Notes under the pieces: generated by a model | Told to the model about the DNA's origin: nothing | Database searches by the model: none | What the model saw: the letters and a program-made list of their open reading frames with translations, nothing else | Assembly: GCA_028291125.1 (NCBI GenBank) | Contig: JAQGIN010000398.1 | Coordinates: 1 to 5,251 of the forward strand | Length of the DNA: 5,251 nucleotides | Source of the DNA: Caulobacter sp. | Lineage (GTDB): Bacteria > Pseudomonadota > Alphaproteobacteria > Caulobacterales > Caulobacteraceae | Direction: 5' to 3' | Made by a program: the position numbers and the translations under genes | Shown here: positions 1 to 5,251 of the stretch, one piece after another | Layout: the number at the start of each line of letters is the position of its first letter | Numbering within the stretch: the stretch's first letter is position 1

Positions 1-1187
1 GCCGCGACCTCGAACGCCGCCGCCACGGTCGAGGCGATGAAGCCGCCGCCCAGCACGCGTTCGGGGTCGGCGGGGTCGTACAGCACGCAGGCCTGGCCGG
101 GGGCGACGCCTTCCTCGCTGTCGTCGAACACCACGTGCGGCGCGCCGTCGATCATCGCCAGCCGGCCCAGCACCGGCTCGCGGGTCGAGCGGACGCGGGC
201 CAGCACCGGCTGGCCGGCCGCCGCGGCGGCCTCGAGGCCATCCTGCGCGCCCAGCCAGTTGCCTTCCTTCAGCGCCAGGGAGGCGGTGAGCAGGGCCTCG
301 CGCGGACCGACGATCACCTGGCGCTTGTCGGCGTCGATGCGGACCACGAACAGCGGATCGCCGACCGCGATATTGAGGCCGCGCCGCTGGCCGATGGTGT
401 AGCGGGTGACGCCCTCGTGGCGGCCCAACACCCGGCCGTCGAGATGGACGATGTCGCCCGGCAGGGCCCCGTGCGGCCGCAGCCGGTCGATGATGGTGGT
501 GTACTTGCCTTCGGGCACGAAGCAGATGTCCTGGCTGTCGGGCTTGTCGGCGATGGCCAGGCCGAGTTCGGCCGCGACCCGGCGCACCTCGCTCTTTTCC
601 AGGCCGCCCAGCGGGAAGCGCAGGAAGTCGAGCTGGTCGCGGGTGGTGGCGAACAGGAAATAGCTCTGGTCCTTGGACGGGTCGGCGGCGCGGCGCAGTT
701 GCGGGCGGTTGCCGCCGTTCCCGAAGGCGCGCTGCACGTAGTGGCCGGTGGCCATGGCCTCGGCGCCGAGGTCGCGGGCGACGTCGAGCAGATCGCGGAA
801 CTTGACCGTCTGGTTGCAGCGCACGCAGGGGATCGGCGTCTCGCCGCGCAGATAGGCGTCGGCGAACTCCTCGATCACCTGCTCCTTGAAGCGGCTTTCG
901 TAGTCGAGGACGTAGTGCGGGATGCCCAGGCGGTCGGCCGCCGCGCGGGCGTCCATGATGTCCTGGCCGGCGCAGCAGGCGCCCTTCTTCTGCAGGGCGG
1001 CGCCGTGGTCGTAGAGCTGCAGGGTGACGCCGACCACGTCATAGCCGGCCCGGGCCAGCAGGGCGGCGGTGACGGTGGAGTCGACGCCGCCCGACATGGC
1101 GGCGACCACGCGCGCGCCGACCGGCAGGCCCACGGCCTCGCGGGCGGCCGCCGCGGCGCGGTCGGAAAGGGAGAAGTCAGCGTCCAT
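1..1187 (-). CDS. mnmA: tRNA-specific 2-thiouridylase MnmA (C-terminus cut by window edge)
   Basis: MnmA activates U34 of the Lys, Glu and Gln tRNAs with ATP and replaces the C2 oxygen with sulfur; it acts in the cytoplasm. I translated this frame by hand. It starts at ATG 1187 and stays open to the left edge (395 complete codons). Seen in sequence: an N-terminal PP-loop SGGVDS (residues 32-37) directly after the strand RVVAAM; a CCAGQD segment (71-76); PCVRCNQTVKF with Cys124, aligning with the first catalytic Cys of E. coli MnmA; an ATGHY motif; DPSKDQSYFLF; and SQDICFVPEG with Cys222, aligning with the second, persulfide-forming Cys. Near the edge it reads APGQACVLYD then ERVLGGGFI, the usual family C-terminal beta-barrel signature, so probably only a few residues are missing. 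The start is supported because the PP-loop strand needs the preceding residues; the ribosome site is weak (AGGCG). It lies 48 bp after flgL on the same strand with no strong terminator between. Confidence 0.96.
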   Translation of the reverse strand, partial: MDADFSLSDRAAAAAREAVGLPVGARVVAAMSGGVDSTVTAALLARAGYDVVGVTLQLYDHGAALQKKGACCAGQDIMDARAAADRLGIPHYVLDYESRFKEQVIEEFADAYLRGETPIPCVRCNQTVKFRDLLDVARDLGAEAMATGHYVQRAFGNGGNRPQLRRAADPSKDQSYFLFATTRDQLDFLRFPLGGLEKSEVRRVAAELGLAIADKPDSQDICFVPEGKYTTIIDRLRPHGALPGDIVHLDGRVLGRHEGVTRYTIGQRRGLNIAVGDPLFVVRIDADKRQVIVGPREALLTASLALKEGNWLGAQDGLEAAAAAGQPVLARVRSTREPVLGRLAMIDGAPHVVFDDSEEGVAPGQACVLYDPADPERVLGGGFIASTVAAAFEVA

Positions 1188-1189
1188 CG

Positions 1190-1210
1190 CGCCTATTTAG
1201 CGTCTAGGCG
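1190..1210 (-). other. Small hairpin just before the mnmA start
   Basis: In the flgL-mnmA gap the minus strand reads CGCCTA, nine bases, then TAGGCG: a 6-bp perfect inverted repeat ending 2 nt before the mnmA ATG. The 3' arm contains the only Shine-Dalgarno-like bases (AGGCG) for mnmA, so a folded leader could mask the start. It lacks a U-tract and is short, so it is not a convincing terminator. Its function is inference only; it may be chance. Confidence 0.3.
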
Positions 1211-1235
1211 GCCAATTTGCGAGGCGCGGGGCGGA

Positions 1236-2171
1236 TTACTTCAGGACGTTCAGCAAGGATGAGCCCTGCAGGGCGGTGAACACCTGGGCCGAGGCCTGGA
1301 CCGCGACCTTCGCCGCCTCCAGGCGAGTGGCCGCCTCGGCCAGGTTGACGTCGGTGATGCCGCCGACCATGCCCTTCAAGGTGTCGGACTGTTTCGACAG
1401 CGACTCCTGGGCGGTTTCGAACCGCTTCTGGATCATGCCGTTCTGCGCCCCGGCGCTGATCAGCCCGGTATGGGCGGAGTCGAAGACCGCCAGCATGCCG
1501 GTGAGGAAGGTCAGTTCCGGCGTGCTCAGCTGGCCGGAAAAGGCCGCCGGCGGCCCGGGATTGGCGTTGGCGTAGTCCTGGACCTGCTTATAGGCGTCGA
1601 ACAGGTCGGTCCCCAGCTTGTCGGCGGCGAAGCCGGTGTCCACCGAGGTCGCCGGGTCGACGCGATTGGTGATCATGTACTGATCGTTGTGGAACAGCGA
1701 GGCGGTGCTCGGCGCCGCCGAGATGCTGGCCATGGTGGTGGCCGAGGTCGGCGGCACGTTGGTCTGGGCGCCCGCGAACAGGTAGCCGTCCGGACCCCGG
1801 GCGTTCAGGCCCTGGATGGCGTCGCCGAGGAAGCCTTGCAGCTGGACCATCATATTGGCGCCGTTGTTGGCGGCCACGGCGTTGGAAATGGCCATGCGGG
1901 CGCCCTGGGCGGCGTCCATGACCTGGGTGATGGCGGTGTTTTGGAGGTCGAGGCGGTTGTTGACCAGGGTGGTCTGGCTGACCAGGCCGTCGATCTTGGC
2001 CCGGCTGCTGAGCATGGCGGTCAGCACCTCGGCGTTCTTGGCGTAGCCCTTCAGATCGCTGGCGTAGCGCTCGGTCTGGATCTGCTCGCCGACCTCGGCC
2101 TGACGGGCCTGGGCCCGCAACAGGTTGGCGGTCATGGTGGCGTAGCTGCCGGTGGTGGAAATACGGTTCAT
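1236..2171 (-). CDS. flgL: Flagellar hook-filament junction protein FlgL (HAP3)
   Basis: FlgL is the second junction protein between hook and filament; it is exported through the flagellar type III apparatus and sits on FlgK outside the cell. The protein is 311 aa, close to the usual family length (about 300-320). The N-terminus MNRISTTGSYATM followed by a long helical, Gln/Ala/Leu-rich stretch (to about residue 110) is the flagellin-like D0/D1 coiled-coil half. GPDGYLFAGAQTN (around residues 127-139) matches the family NGxYLFxG element. The C-terminal helix, with RLEAAKVAVQASAQVF and then SSLLNVLK, is the matching D0 half. There is no Cys or Trp and no signal peptide, as expected for an exported axial protein. 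The ATG is preceded by GAGGAT at 8-nt spacing, overlapping the flgK stop codon, so translation is probably coupled to flgK. The central domain (about 140-230) is short and less conserved. Confidence 0.93.
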   Translation of the reverse strand: MNRISTTGSYATMTANLLRAQARQAEVGEQIQTERYASDLKGYAKNAEVLTAMLSSRAKIDGLVSQTTLVNNRLDLQNTAITQVMDAAQGARMAISNAVAANNGANMMVQLQGFLGDAIQGLNARGPDGYLFAGAQTNVPPTSATTMASISAAPSTASLFHNDQYMITNRVDPATSVDTGFAADKLGTDLFDAYKQVQDYANANPGPPAAFSGQLSTPELTFLTGMLAVFDSAHTGLISAGAQNGMIQKRFETAQESLSKQSDTLKGMVGGITDVNLAEAATRLEAAKVAVQASAQVFTALQGSSLLNVLK

Positions 2172-2177
2172 CGCTCT

Positions 2178-2183
2178 ATCCTC
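2178..2183 (-). promoter_or_regulatory. Ribosome binding site of flgL overlapping flgK stop
   Basis: The minus strand reads GAGGAT eight nt before the flgL ATG, and its first bases lie inside the flgK TGA stop codon. Terminating ribosomes would cover the flgL initiation region, which fits translational coupling of the two junction proteins. Confidence 0.65.
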
Positions 2184-4341
2184 ACGTCATGGCGAGCAAG
2201 GCGTCAAACATGTCTTTGACGGCCTGGATCATGCGCGCCGATGCGCTGAACGCCTGTTGATAGGTGGTCATATTGACCAGTTCTTCGTCGATATTGACGC
2301 CTTCCAGCGACTGCCGCTTGTTGGTGGCCTCGGTCTGCACCGAGTCCGCCGCGTCCATGCGGCTCTTGGCGGTGTTCGCCGCCCGGGCGATCGCGCCGCT
2401 CAGGTCGGAGGCGTAGCGCGCCACGGTCTTGGTCACCGCCCCGGCTCCGCCGGAGGCCGAGAACGAGGCCGTGGAGTCGCCGGCCTGGGCCAGGGCCAGG
2501 GCCCCGCGGCCATCGCCGATCGCCAGGGCGGGGACGCCGGCGGCGGCGTTCAGGTCCAGCTTGGCGGTCGGCAGGAGATCCGAATTGCGGGCGACCACCG
2601 GATTGACGCTCAGGCGGCCGCCGCGGCTGGCGCGCTCGGCCGGGCCGAGGCCGAACAGGGCGCTCATCGTCGGTCCGCCGGTCCCGCGCTTGGTCAGGTC
2701 CCCCACCACCGACAGGGTGATGGGCGTCGGGCCGGCCGAGCGGAAGGTCATCTCGCCCTTCGACCCCAGGCTGAACTGGCCATAGAGCCCCATGATCGAG
2801 GTCGGATCGTTGAGGGTGTCGAGCAGGTCCTGCATGGTCCCGGCGGCGGGGATGGTGATCTGGACGTCGCGCAGTTCGCCGCCGTCCGAGTCGGTCAGGC
2901 GGAAGGTGATGGTGTCGCCCGGCGTGAAACCGTGCGGGTCGGTGGCCGTCAGGCCGGTCTCGTAGGGCGAATAGCCGGCGGTGCGGACGATGTCGTTCAT
3001 GCCGAAGAACTGGCTGAAGCCCTTGCCGATCTTGGTGGCGGCGGTCTCCGGCAGGACCGGCGCGGGATCGTCGGCGAAGGCCACGCCGTACGGCGTGGTG
3101 TTCGGCGCCTCGATCTGGCCGGTCACCGTCAGGGCGCCGTTGGTGAAGCTGGCGGTGGCGGCGCCGCCCAGGGTGGCGTTCATCTGGGCCAGGAAGTCGC
3201 CGGGAACCGCCAGGCTGAAGCCCACCGGCCCGCCGCCGTCGAGCTCGAAGGTGCCGGCGGTGAAGTCGATCTTCAGCCGGTGCGAGATGGCGTTATTGGC
3301 GTCGGTGAGAGCGATATAGGTCTGGCCGCCGAAGCCGCTGACCGCCGTCTCCAGGTCCAGGCCGGTGTCGCGGCCGATCAGGCTTGTGGGGGCCGGGACC
3401 GAGGACGAGACGTTGGCGGCGGCGTTGAGCTGTTCGGCCGCGCGCGAAACCAGTTCGCCCAACTGATCCGACATGTTCGGCAGCTCGGTGTTGCGCAGGT
3501 CCAGCAGGCCTTTGATCTCGCCGCCGGTGATCACCATCGCCTTCGGCGGGCCCGAGGACAGGGCCGGAACGATGCTGATGGCGCTGTTGGCCGTGGGCGA
3601 GGGCGAGTAGCTCAGCACCGCGGGGCCTTCGCCGGCCAGGCTGTAGCCCTCGTTGGAGCGGATGGTCACCCCGCCGTTGGCGCGAGGCGCGACCTGGACG
3701 CTCATCAGTTGCGACAGCTGATCGACCAGGCCGCTCTGGATGCTTTGCGATCCGGTGGCGTCGCCGCCGGCCACGGTGGCGCGGGTGATGTCGATGTTCA
3801 GGGCGTCGATCTGCTTGAGCAGGTCGTTGATCTGGGCGACCTCGCCGTTGATGTGGCTGTCGGCGTCCTTGCCCAGCTGCGAGATCGCCGAGGTGATGCG
3901 GGCGGACTCGCTGAGGAAGGTGTTGACGTTGGCCAGGGCCTGGTCGCGCAGCAACGGCGCGGCCGGGGAGTCGGCGGCGGCCGAGAAGGCGGCGTAGATA
4001 TCGTCGAGCCGCGAGAAATAGCTGGTGGTGCCCTCGGCGCCGGTCGGGTCGCCGAACAGCACCTGGGCGTTGTCCAGCCCATCGGCGATGATCCCCGCGC
4101 GTCCCGACGCCGAGGCGGCGTTGAGGCTGGCGGTCGTCAGGTAACGGTCGGTCACCCGGTTGATGGCGTCGATATTGACCCCGGCGCCCATGCCGCCGGC
4201 GACCAGGTTCGACTGGCTGATCTTCTTGCGCGAATAGCCGGGCGTATTGACGTTGGCGATATTGTCGGACGTGACCCGCAGCCCGGTCTGGGCGGCGATC
4301 ATTCCCGAGGTCGCTGTCGACATCACACTGTTCAAGGACAT
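2182..4341 (-). CDS. flgK: Flagellar hook-associated protein FlgK (HAP1)
   Basis: FlgK is the first hook-filament junction protein, secreted by the flagellar export system and assembled on the distal end of the hook. The N-terminus carries the rod/hook-family signature SDNIANVNTPGYSR (residues 25-38) after an amphipathic helix. The C-terminus carries the paired signature GVNIDEELVNMTTYQQAFSA (from residue 681) with a final helix ending DALLAMT. Residues about 80-190 are helical and flagellin-like. The wide middle, about 200-600, is Gly/Thr/Ser-rich beta-type sequence and makes the protein 719 aa, against about 550 in enterobacteria. I chose ATG 4341, not the upstream ATG 4371: it gives the canonical MSLNSVMSTATSGM start, it has AAGGGA just upstream, and the ten extra residues would include the only Cys in a protein otherwise free of Cys. 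It is followed after 10 bp by flgL, forming an operon. Confidence 0.95.
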   Translation of the reverse strand: MSLNSVMSTATSGMIAAQTGLRVTSDNIANVNTPGYSRKKISQSNLVAGGMGAGVNIDAINRVTDRYLTTASLNAASASGRAGIIADGLDNAQVLFGDPTGAEGTTSYFSRLDDIYAAFSAAADSPAAPLLRDQALANVNTFLSESARITSAISQLGKDADSHINGEVAQINDLLKQIDALNIDITRATVAGGDATGSQSIQSGLVDQLSQLMSVQVAPRANGGVTIRSNEGYSLAGEGPAVLSYSPSPTANSAISIVPALSSGPPKAMVITGGEIKGLLDLRNTELPNMSDQLGELVSRAAEQLNAAANVSSSVPAPTSLIGRDTGLDLETAVSGFGGQTYIALTDANNAISHRLKIDFTAGTFELDGGGPVGFSLAVPGDFLAQMNATLGGAATASFTNGALTVTGQIEAPNTTPYGVAFADDPAPVLPETAATKIGKGFSQFFGMNDIVRTAGYSPYETGLTATDPHGFTPGDTITFRLTDSDGGELRDVQITIPAAGTMQDLLDTLNDPTSIMGLYGQFSLGSKGEMTFRSAGPTPITLSVVGDLTKRGTGGPTMSALFGLGPAERASRGGRLSVNPVVARNSDLLPTAKLDLNAAAGVPALAIGDGRGALALAQAGDSTASFSASGGAGAVTKTVARYASDLSGAIARAANTAKSRMDAADSVQTEATNKRQSLEGVNIDEELVNMTTYQQAFSASARMIQAVKDMFDALLAMT
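3081..3098. repeat. 18-bp perfect palindrome inside flgK
   Basis: CCACGCCGTACGGCGTGG is its own reverse complement over all 18 bases. It encodes part of the Thr-Pro-Tyr-Gly-Val segment of flgK in the variable central region. Most such palindromes in GC-rich coding DNA are by-products of codon choice, so no function is assigned. Confidence 0.5.
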
Positions 4342-4345
4342 GGCG

Positions 4346-4351
4346 TCCCTT
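4346..4351 (-). promoter_or_regulatory. Ribosome binding site of flgK
   Basis: The minus strand reads AAGGGA four nt before ATG 4341. It is the best purine-rich site nearby and supports this start over the ATG at 4371, which would place the site inside the coding sequence. Confidence 0.6.
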
Positions 4352-4391
4352 TCTTCAACTCGGCAAAGCACGGCGCCGACCGTTGTCCCTT

Positions 4392-4412
4392 GCCCGGCGA
4401 AAACTGCCGGGC
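4392..4412 (-). other. Hairpin in the flgK leader
   Basis: GCCCGGC and GCCGGGC form a perfect 7-bp GC stem around a 7-nt loop (AGTTTTC on the minus strand). It lies about 80-100 nt into the predicted flgK transcript and about 50 nt before the start codon. On the plus strand it also contains CCCGGCGAAAA, close to the ftr-like box at 4574-4590, so it could be a DNA site for FlbD and not an RNA element. It has no U-tract, so a simple terminator is unlikely. Confidence 0.45.
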
Positions 4413-4439
4413 CGGGGCGGGCGAAAGGCCGATAAATTC

Positions 4440-4452
4440 AATCAAGTCGTTG
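4440..4452 (+). promoter_or_regulatory. Candidate IHF binding site
   Basis: AATCAAGTCGTTG matches the IHF consensus WATCAANNNNTTR at every defined position and sits in a locally AT-richer stretch. IHF bends DNA to let an enhancer-bound activator reach sigma-54 polymerase. Its position is odd: it would lie about 40-55 bp downstream of the predicted flgK start, not between enhancer and promoter. Confidence 0.5.
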
Positions 4453-4504
4453 AACTAACAGGCATTTCGTTGTTCGGAGCCGCAGCGACTACACCCCCCT
4501 CGGC

Positions 4505-4519
4505 GCAAATAGGGCGCCA
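4505..4519 (-). promoter_or_regulatory. Sigma-54 promoter for flgK-flgL
   Basis: The minus strand reads TGGCGCCCTATTTGC, matching the TGGCACG-N4-TTGC pattern with GG and GC exactly 12 bp apart. Transcription is predicted to start near 4494, leaving a leader of about 153 nt before flgK ATG 4341. Sigma-54 promoters need an enhancer-binding activator; the ftr-like box at 4574-4590 is centred about 88 bp upstream of the predicted start, a typical distance. Confidence 0.75.
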
Positions 4520-4531
4520 AGTCGCGACGGC

Positions 4532-4575
4532 GGTCGAGCGACCGGCAAGCTAGGGCCTTTCGACCGCGCTCGACC
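4532..4575. repeat. 9-bp inverted repeat in the shared control region
   Basis: GGTCGAGCG (4532-4540) and CGCTCGACC (4567-4575) are perfect inverted copies separated by 26 bp. A second, alternative partner for the left arm exists: CGGTCGA (4531-4537) with TCGACCG (4560-4566). The right arm touches the ftr-like box. The repeat frames the weaker box at 4541-4556. It may be an operator or DNA-bending feature; no known protein is assigned. Confidence 0.5.
4541..4556 (+). promoter_or_regulatory. Weaker second ftr-like box
   Basis: ACCGGCAAGCTAGGGCC begins at 4541 in part, sharing CCGGCAA and a closing GCC with the stronger box at 4574-4590 but with one extra spacer base. It is centred about 55 bp upstream of the predicted flgK start and about 143 bp upstream of the predicted fliK start. 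C. crescentus has two ftr sites in the equivalent region, which makes a second site plausible. Confidence 0.35.
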
Positions 4576-4590
4576 CGGCAAAAAGCGCCG
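4574..4590 (+). promoter_or_regulatory. ftr-like enhancer (FlbD site candidate)
   Basis: CCCGGCAAAAAGCGCCG resembles, from memory, the Caulobacter ftr element: GGCAAAA flanked by a GC-rich inverted end (CGGC and GCCG). FlbD is the sigma-54 activator that binds ftr sites about 100 bp from flagellar promoters. This box is centred about 88 bp upstream of the predicted flgK start and about 110 bp upstream of the predicted fliK start, so one site could serve both. FlbD itself is not encoded in the window. Confidence 0.6.
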
Positions 4591-4666
4591 CGGCGCCCCG
4601 TAACGGCCGCCCACCGCCAATTCGAAATCCGTTAGAATTCAGTCGACTAAGTGGGATTTACCGAGT

Positions 4667-4682
4667 TGGCCCGTCCGTTGCT
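4667..4682 (+). promoter_or_regulatory. Sigma-54 promoter for fliK operon
   Basis: TGGCCCGTCCGTTGCT is a near-perfect -24/-12 element: TGGC, C and G of the consensus, four spacer bases, then TTGCT, with GG and GC 12 bp apart. The start is predicted near 4692, giving a leader of about 56 nt before ATG 4748. It is the strongest promoter match in the window. Confidence 0.85.
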
Positions 4683-4730
4683 GGGAGGGAGGCGACCGAA
4701 GCCGCTCCGTCCTGGGGCCGCGTCCAGCCA

Positions 4731-4751
4731 ATGAGACCCCCGTCCTCATGA
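4731..4751 (+). CDS. Six-codon leader frame overlapping the fliK start
   Basis: An ATG at 4731 opens MRPPSS and ends at TGA 4749-4751, overlapping the fliK ATG in an ATGA junction. It lies within the predicted fliK leader. It has no clear Shine-Dalgarno site, and such short frames arise often by chance. If translated it would deliver ribosomes to the poorly marked fliK start. I list it as a possible regulatory leader, not as a firm gene. Confidence 0.2.
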   Translation: MRPPSS

Positions 4752-5251
4752 CCGTGATCGCCGCCACAGCACCCGCCAGTCCCGCAGGCCAGGCCGCCGG
4801 GACCGCCACGGGCGCCGAGCCTTCCGGCGCGGTCGGCGGCTTCGAGGCCCTGCTGGCCATGCTGACGGCGGCGACGCCCGGCGAGACGAAGCCGGCCGCG
4901 ACCGCCGACATCATCCCGGTCACCGACGACGGCTCCAAGGCGGCCGCCGAGGCCCTGGCCGCCCAGGTCCAGGCGGCGATGCTGGCCGCCCTGGCCGCCC
5001 CGACCCCGACGCCCACGCCGCTGGCCCCTCTCCTCGACGCCTCGACCGACGCCGGCCTCGACGCGGCCCTCGTCGCCGTCTCCGAGACGGACGTCGCCGG
5101 CGCCGCCGCCGACCTGTTGAACGCCATCGCCGCCGCCCCGGCCGAGACGGCCCCGGCCACCGCCGCCGCTTCGACCCCCCCGCCCGCCGCCACGCCGGCC
5201 GCCCTGGCCCCGACGGCCGAGATCAAGGTGGCGTCGGCCGAGCCGGCGCCC
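4748..5251 (+). CDS. fliK: FliK-like flagellar hook-length control protein, N-terminal part
   Basis: FliK is exported during hook assembly, measures hook length and switches the export gate from hook to filament substrates. The 168 codons seen start MTVIAATAPASPAG and run off the right edge. The sequence is almost wholly Ala, Pro, Thr, Gly and Asp/Glu, with no Cys or Trp, no signal peptide and no membrane segment. It has a short hydrophobic helix GGFEALLAML (30-39), a helix-prone AAAEALAAQVQAAMLAAL (65-82) and a Pro-Thr tract (85-91). This low-complexity, disordered make-up is usual for FliK N-termini; the conserved C-terminal domain lies outside the window, so the name rests on composition and context. 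Context is strong: a sigma-54 promoter directly upstream and divergent flgK. The in-frame ATG at 4748 is the only good start, though it has no clear ribosome site; an alternative GTG lies two codons later. Confidence 0.7.
   Translation, partial: MTVIAATAPASPAGQAAGTATGAEPSGAVGGFEALLAMLTAATPGETKPAATADIIPVTDDGSKAAAEALAAQVQAAMLAALAAPTPTPTPLAPLLDASTDAGLDAALVAVSETDVAGAAADLLNAIAAAPAETAPATAAASTPPPAATPAALAPTAEIKVASAEPAP

Larger units (their letters stand above)
4342..4747. promoter_or_regulatory. Divergent flgK / fliK control region
   Basis: This 406-bp stretch has no credible protein gene beyond a 6-codon leader frame. It holds two outward-facing -24/-12 promoters whose predicted starts are about 198 bp apart, with enhancer-like boxes between them, an inverted repeat, and a long (about 150 nt) flgK leader with a hairpin. 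It is less GC-extreme than the flanking genes at 4430-4470 and 4619-4660. It resembles the shared control region between the flaN and flbG units of C. crescentus, known for sigma-54, FlbD and IHF control; the homology is inferred, not searched. Confidence 0.75.

Noticed and set aside
216..231. 16-bp palindrome GGCCGCCGCGGCGGCC in mnmA
   Set aside because: Lies in a run of Ala codons in GC-rich DNA; similar strings recur at 1144-1160 and are expected by composition.
135..1262. 375-codon plus-strand frame opposite mnmA
   Set aside because: Low-complexity antisense shadow of mnmA; the minus frame carries all catalytic motifs of the thiouridylase.
1470..2219. 249-codon plus-strand frame opposite flgL
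   Set aside because: Gly/Val/His-rich shadow; the flgL frame shows both conserved ends and a coupled ribosome site.
4361..4378. Second minus-strand sigma-54-like element (GGCGCCG then TTTGC)
   Set aside because: GG to GC spacing is 13 and not 12, the -24 box begins with C, and the start would fall only a few bases before the flgK ATG, removing its ribosome site.
2152..4458. 768-codon open frame on the plus strand opposite flgK
   Set aside because: It is a GC-driven shadow: Gly/Ala/Arg/Val-rich without domains, exactly antisense to flgK, which has clear family signatures at both ends.
4683..4692. GGGAGGGAGG as the fliK ribosome binding site
   Set aside because: It is 55 nt from ATG 4748, coincides with the predicted transcript start, and no start codon follows at a usable distance.
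4342..4747. CtrA sites (TTAA-N7-TTAA) and GANTC methylation sites in the control region
   Set aside because: I looked for both and saw neither; control seems to rest on sigma-54 and ftr-like elements.
4639..5226. 195-codon minus-strand frame opposite fliK
   Set aside because: Ala/Ser/Val-rich antisense of an Ala/Pro-rich gene; its start lies in the fliK body and it runs across the sigma-54 promoter.

Overview
The window looks like an alphaproteobacterial chromosome of the Caulobacter type. It is very GC-rich and carries a flagellar hook-junction operon, flgK-flgL, divergent from a fliK-like hook-length gene. Between them lie sigma-54 type promoters and CGGCAAAAA-type boxes that resemble the Caulobacter ftr (FlbD) enhancer. 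The assignment rests on gene content and promoter style, not on a database search. The layout recalls the divergent flaN/flbG units described in Caulobacter crescentus.

Layout: (1) Positions 1-1187, minus strand: mnmA, tRNA-Uridine 2-sulfurtransferase, cut by the left edge only a few residues before its expected C-terminus. It reads open to the edge. (2) A 48-bp gap holding a small hairpin. (3) 1236-2171, minus: flgL (hook-filament junction protein, 311 aa). (4) 2182-4341, minus: flgK (hook-associated protein 1, 719 aa), 10 bp upstream of flgL and almost certainly co-transcribed with it. (5) 4342-4747: a 406-bp divergent regulatory region. It holds a perfectly spaced -24/-12 promoter facing each way, an ftr-like box between them about 90-110 bp upstream of each predicted start, a weaker second box, a 9-bp inverted repeat, a hairpin in the flgK leader and an exact IHF-consensus match. 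(6) 4748-5251, plus: the Ala/Pro-rich N-terminus of a FliK-like protein, running off the right edge.

Working together: FliK controls hook length and the switch of export specificity, and FlgK and FlgL then cap the hook to form the junction on which flagellin assembles. Opposed sigma-54 promoters sharing one enhancer region would switch on hook completion and junction genes at the same stage of flagellar assembly. mnmA is a translation housekeeping gene that lies downstream in the same direction and may receive read-through.

I see no mobile element, CRISPR array, RNA gene or defence system. The long open frames opposite the real genes are GC-driven shadows. The most interesting part is the architecture of the divergent control region and leaders, not a new protein system.
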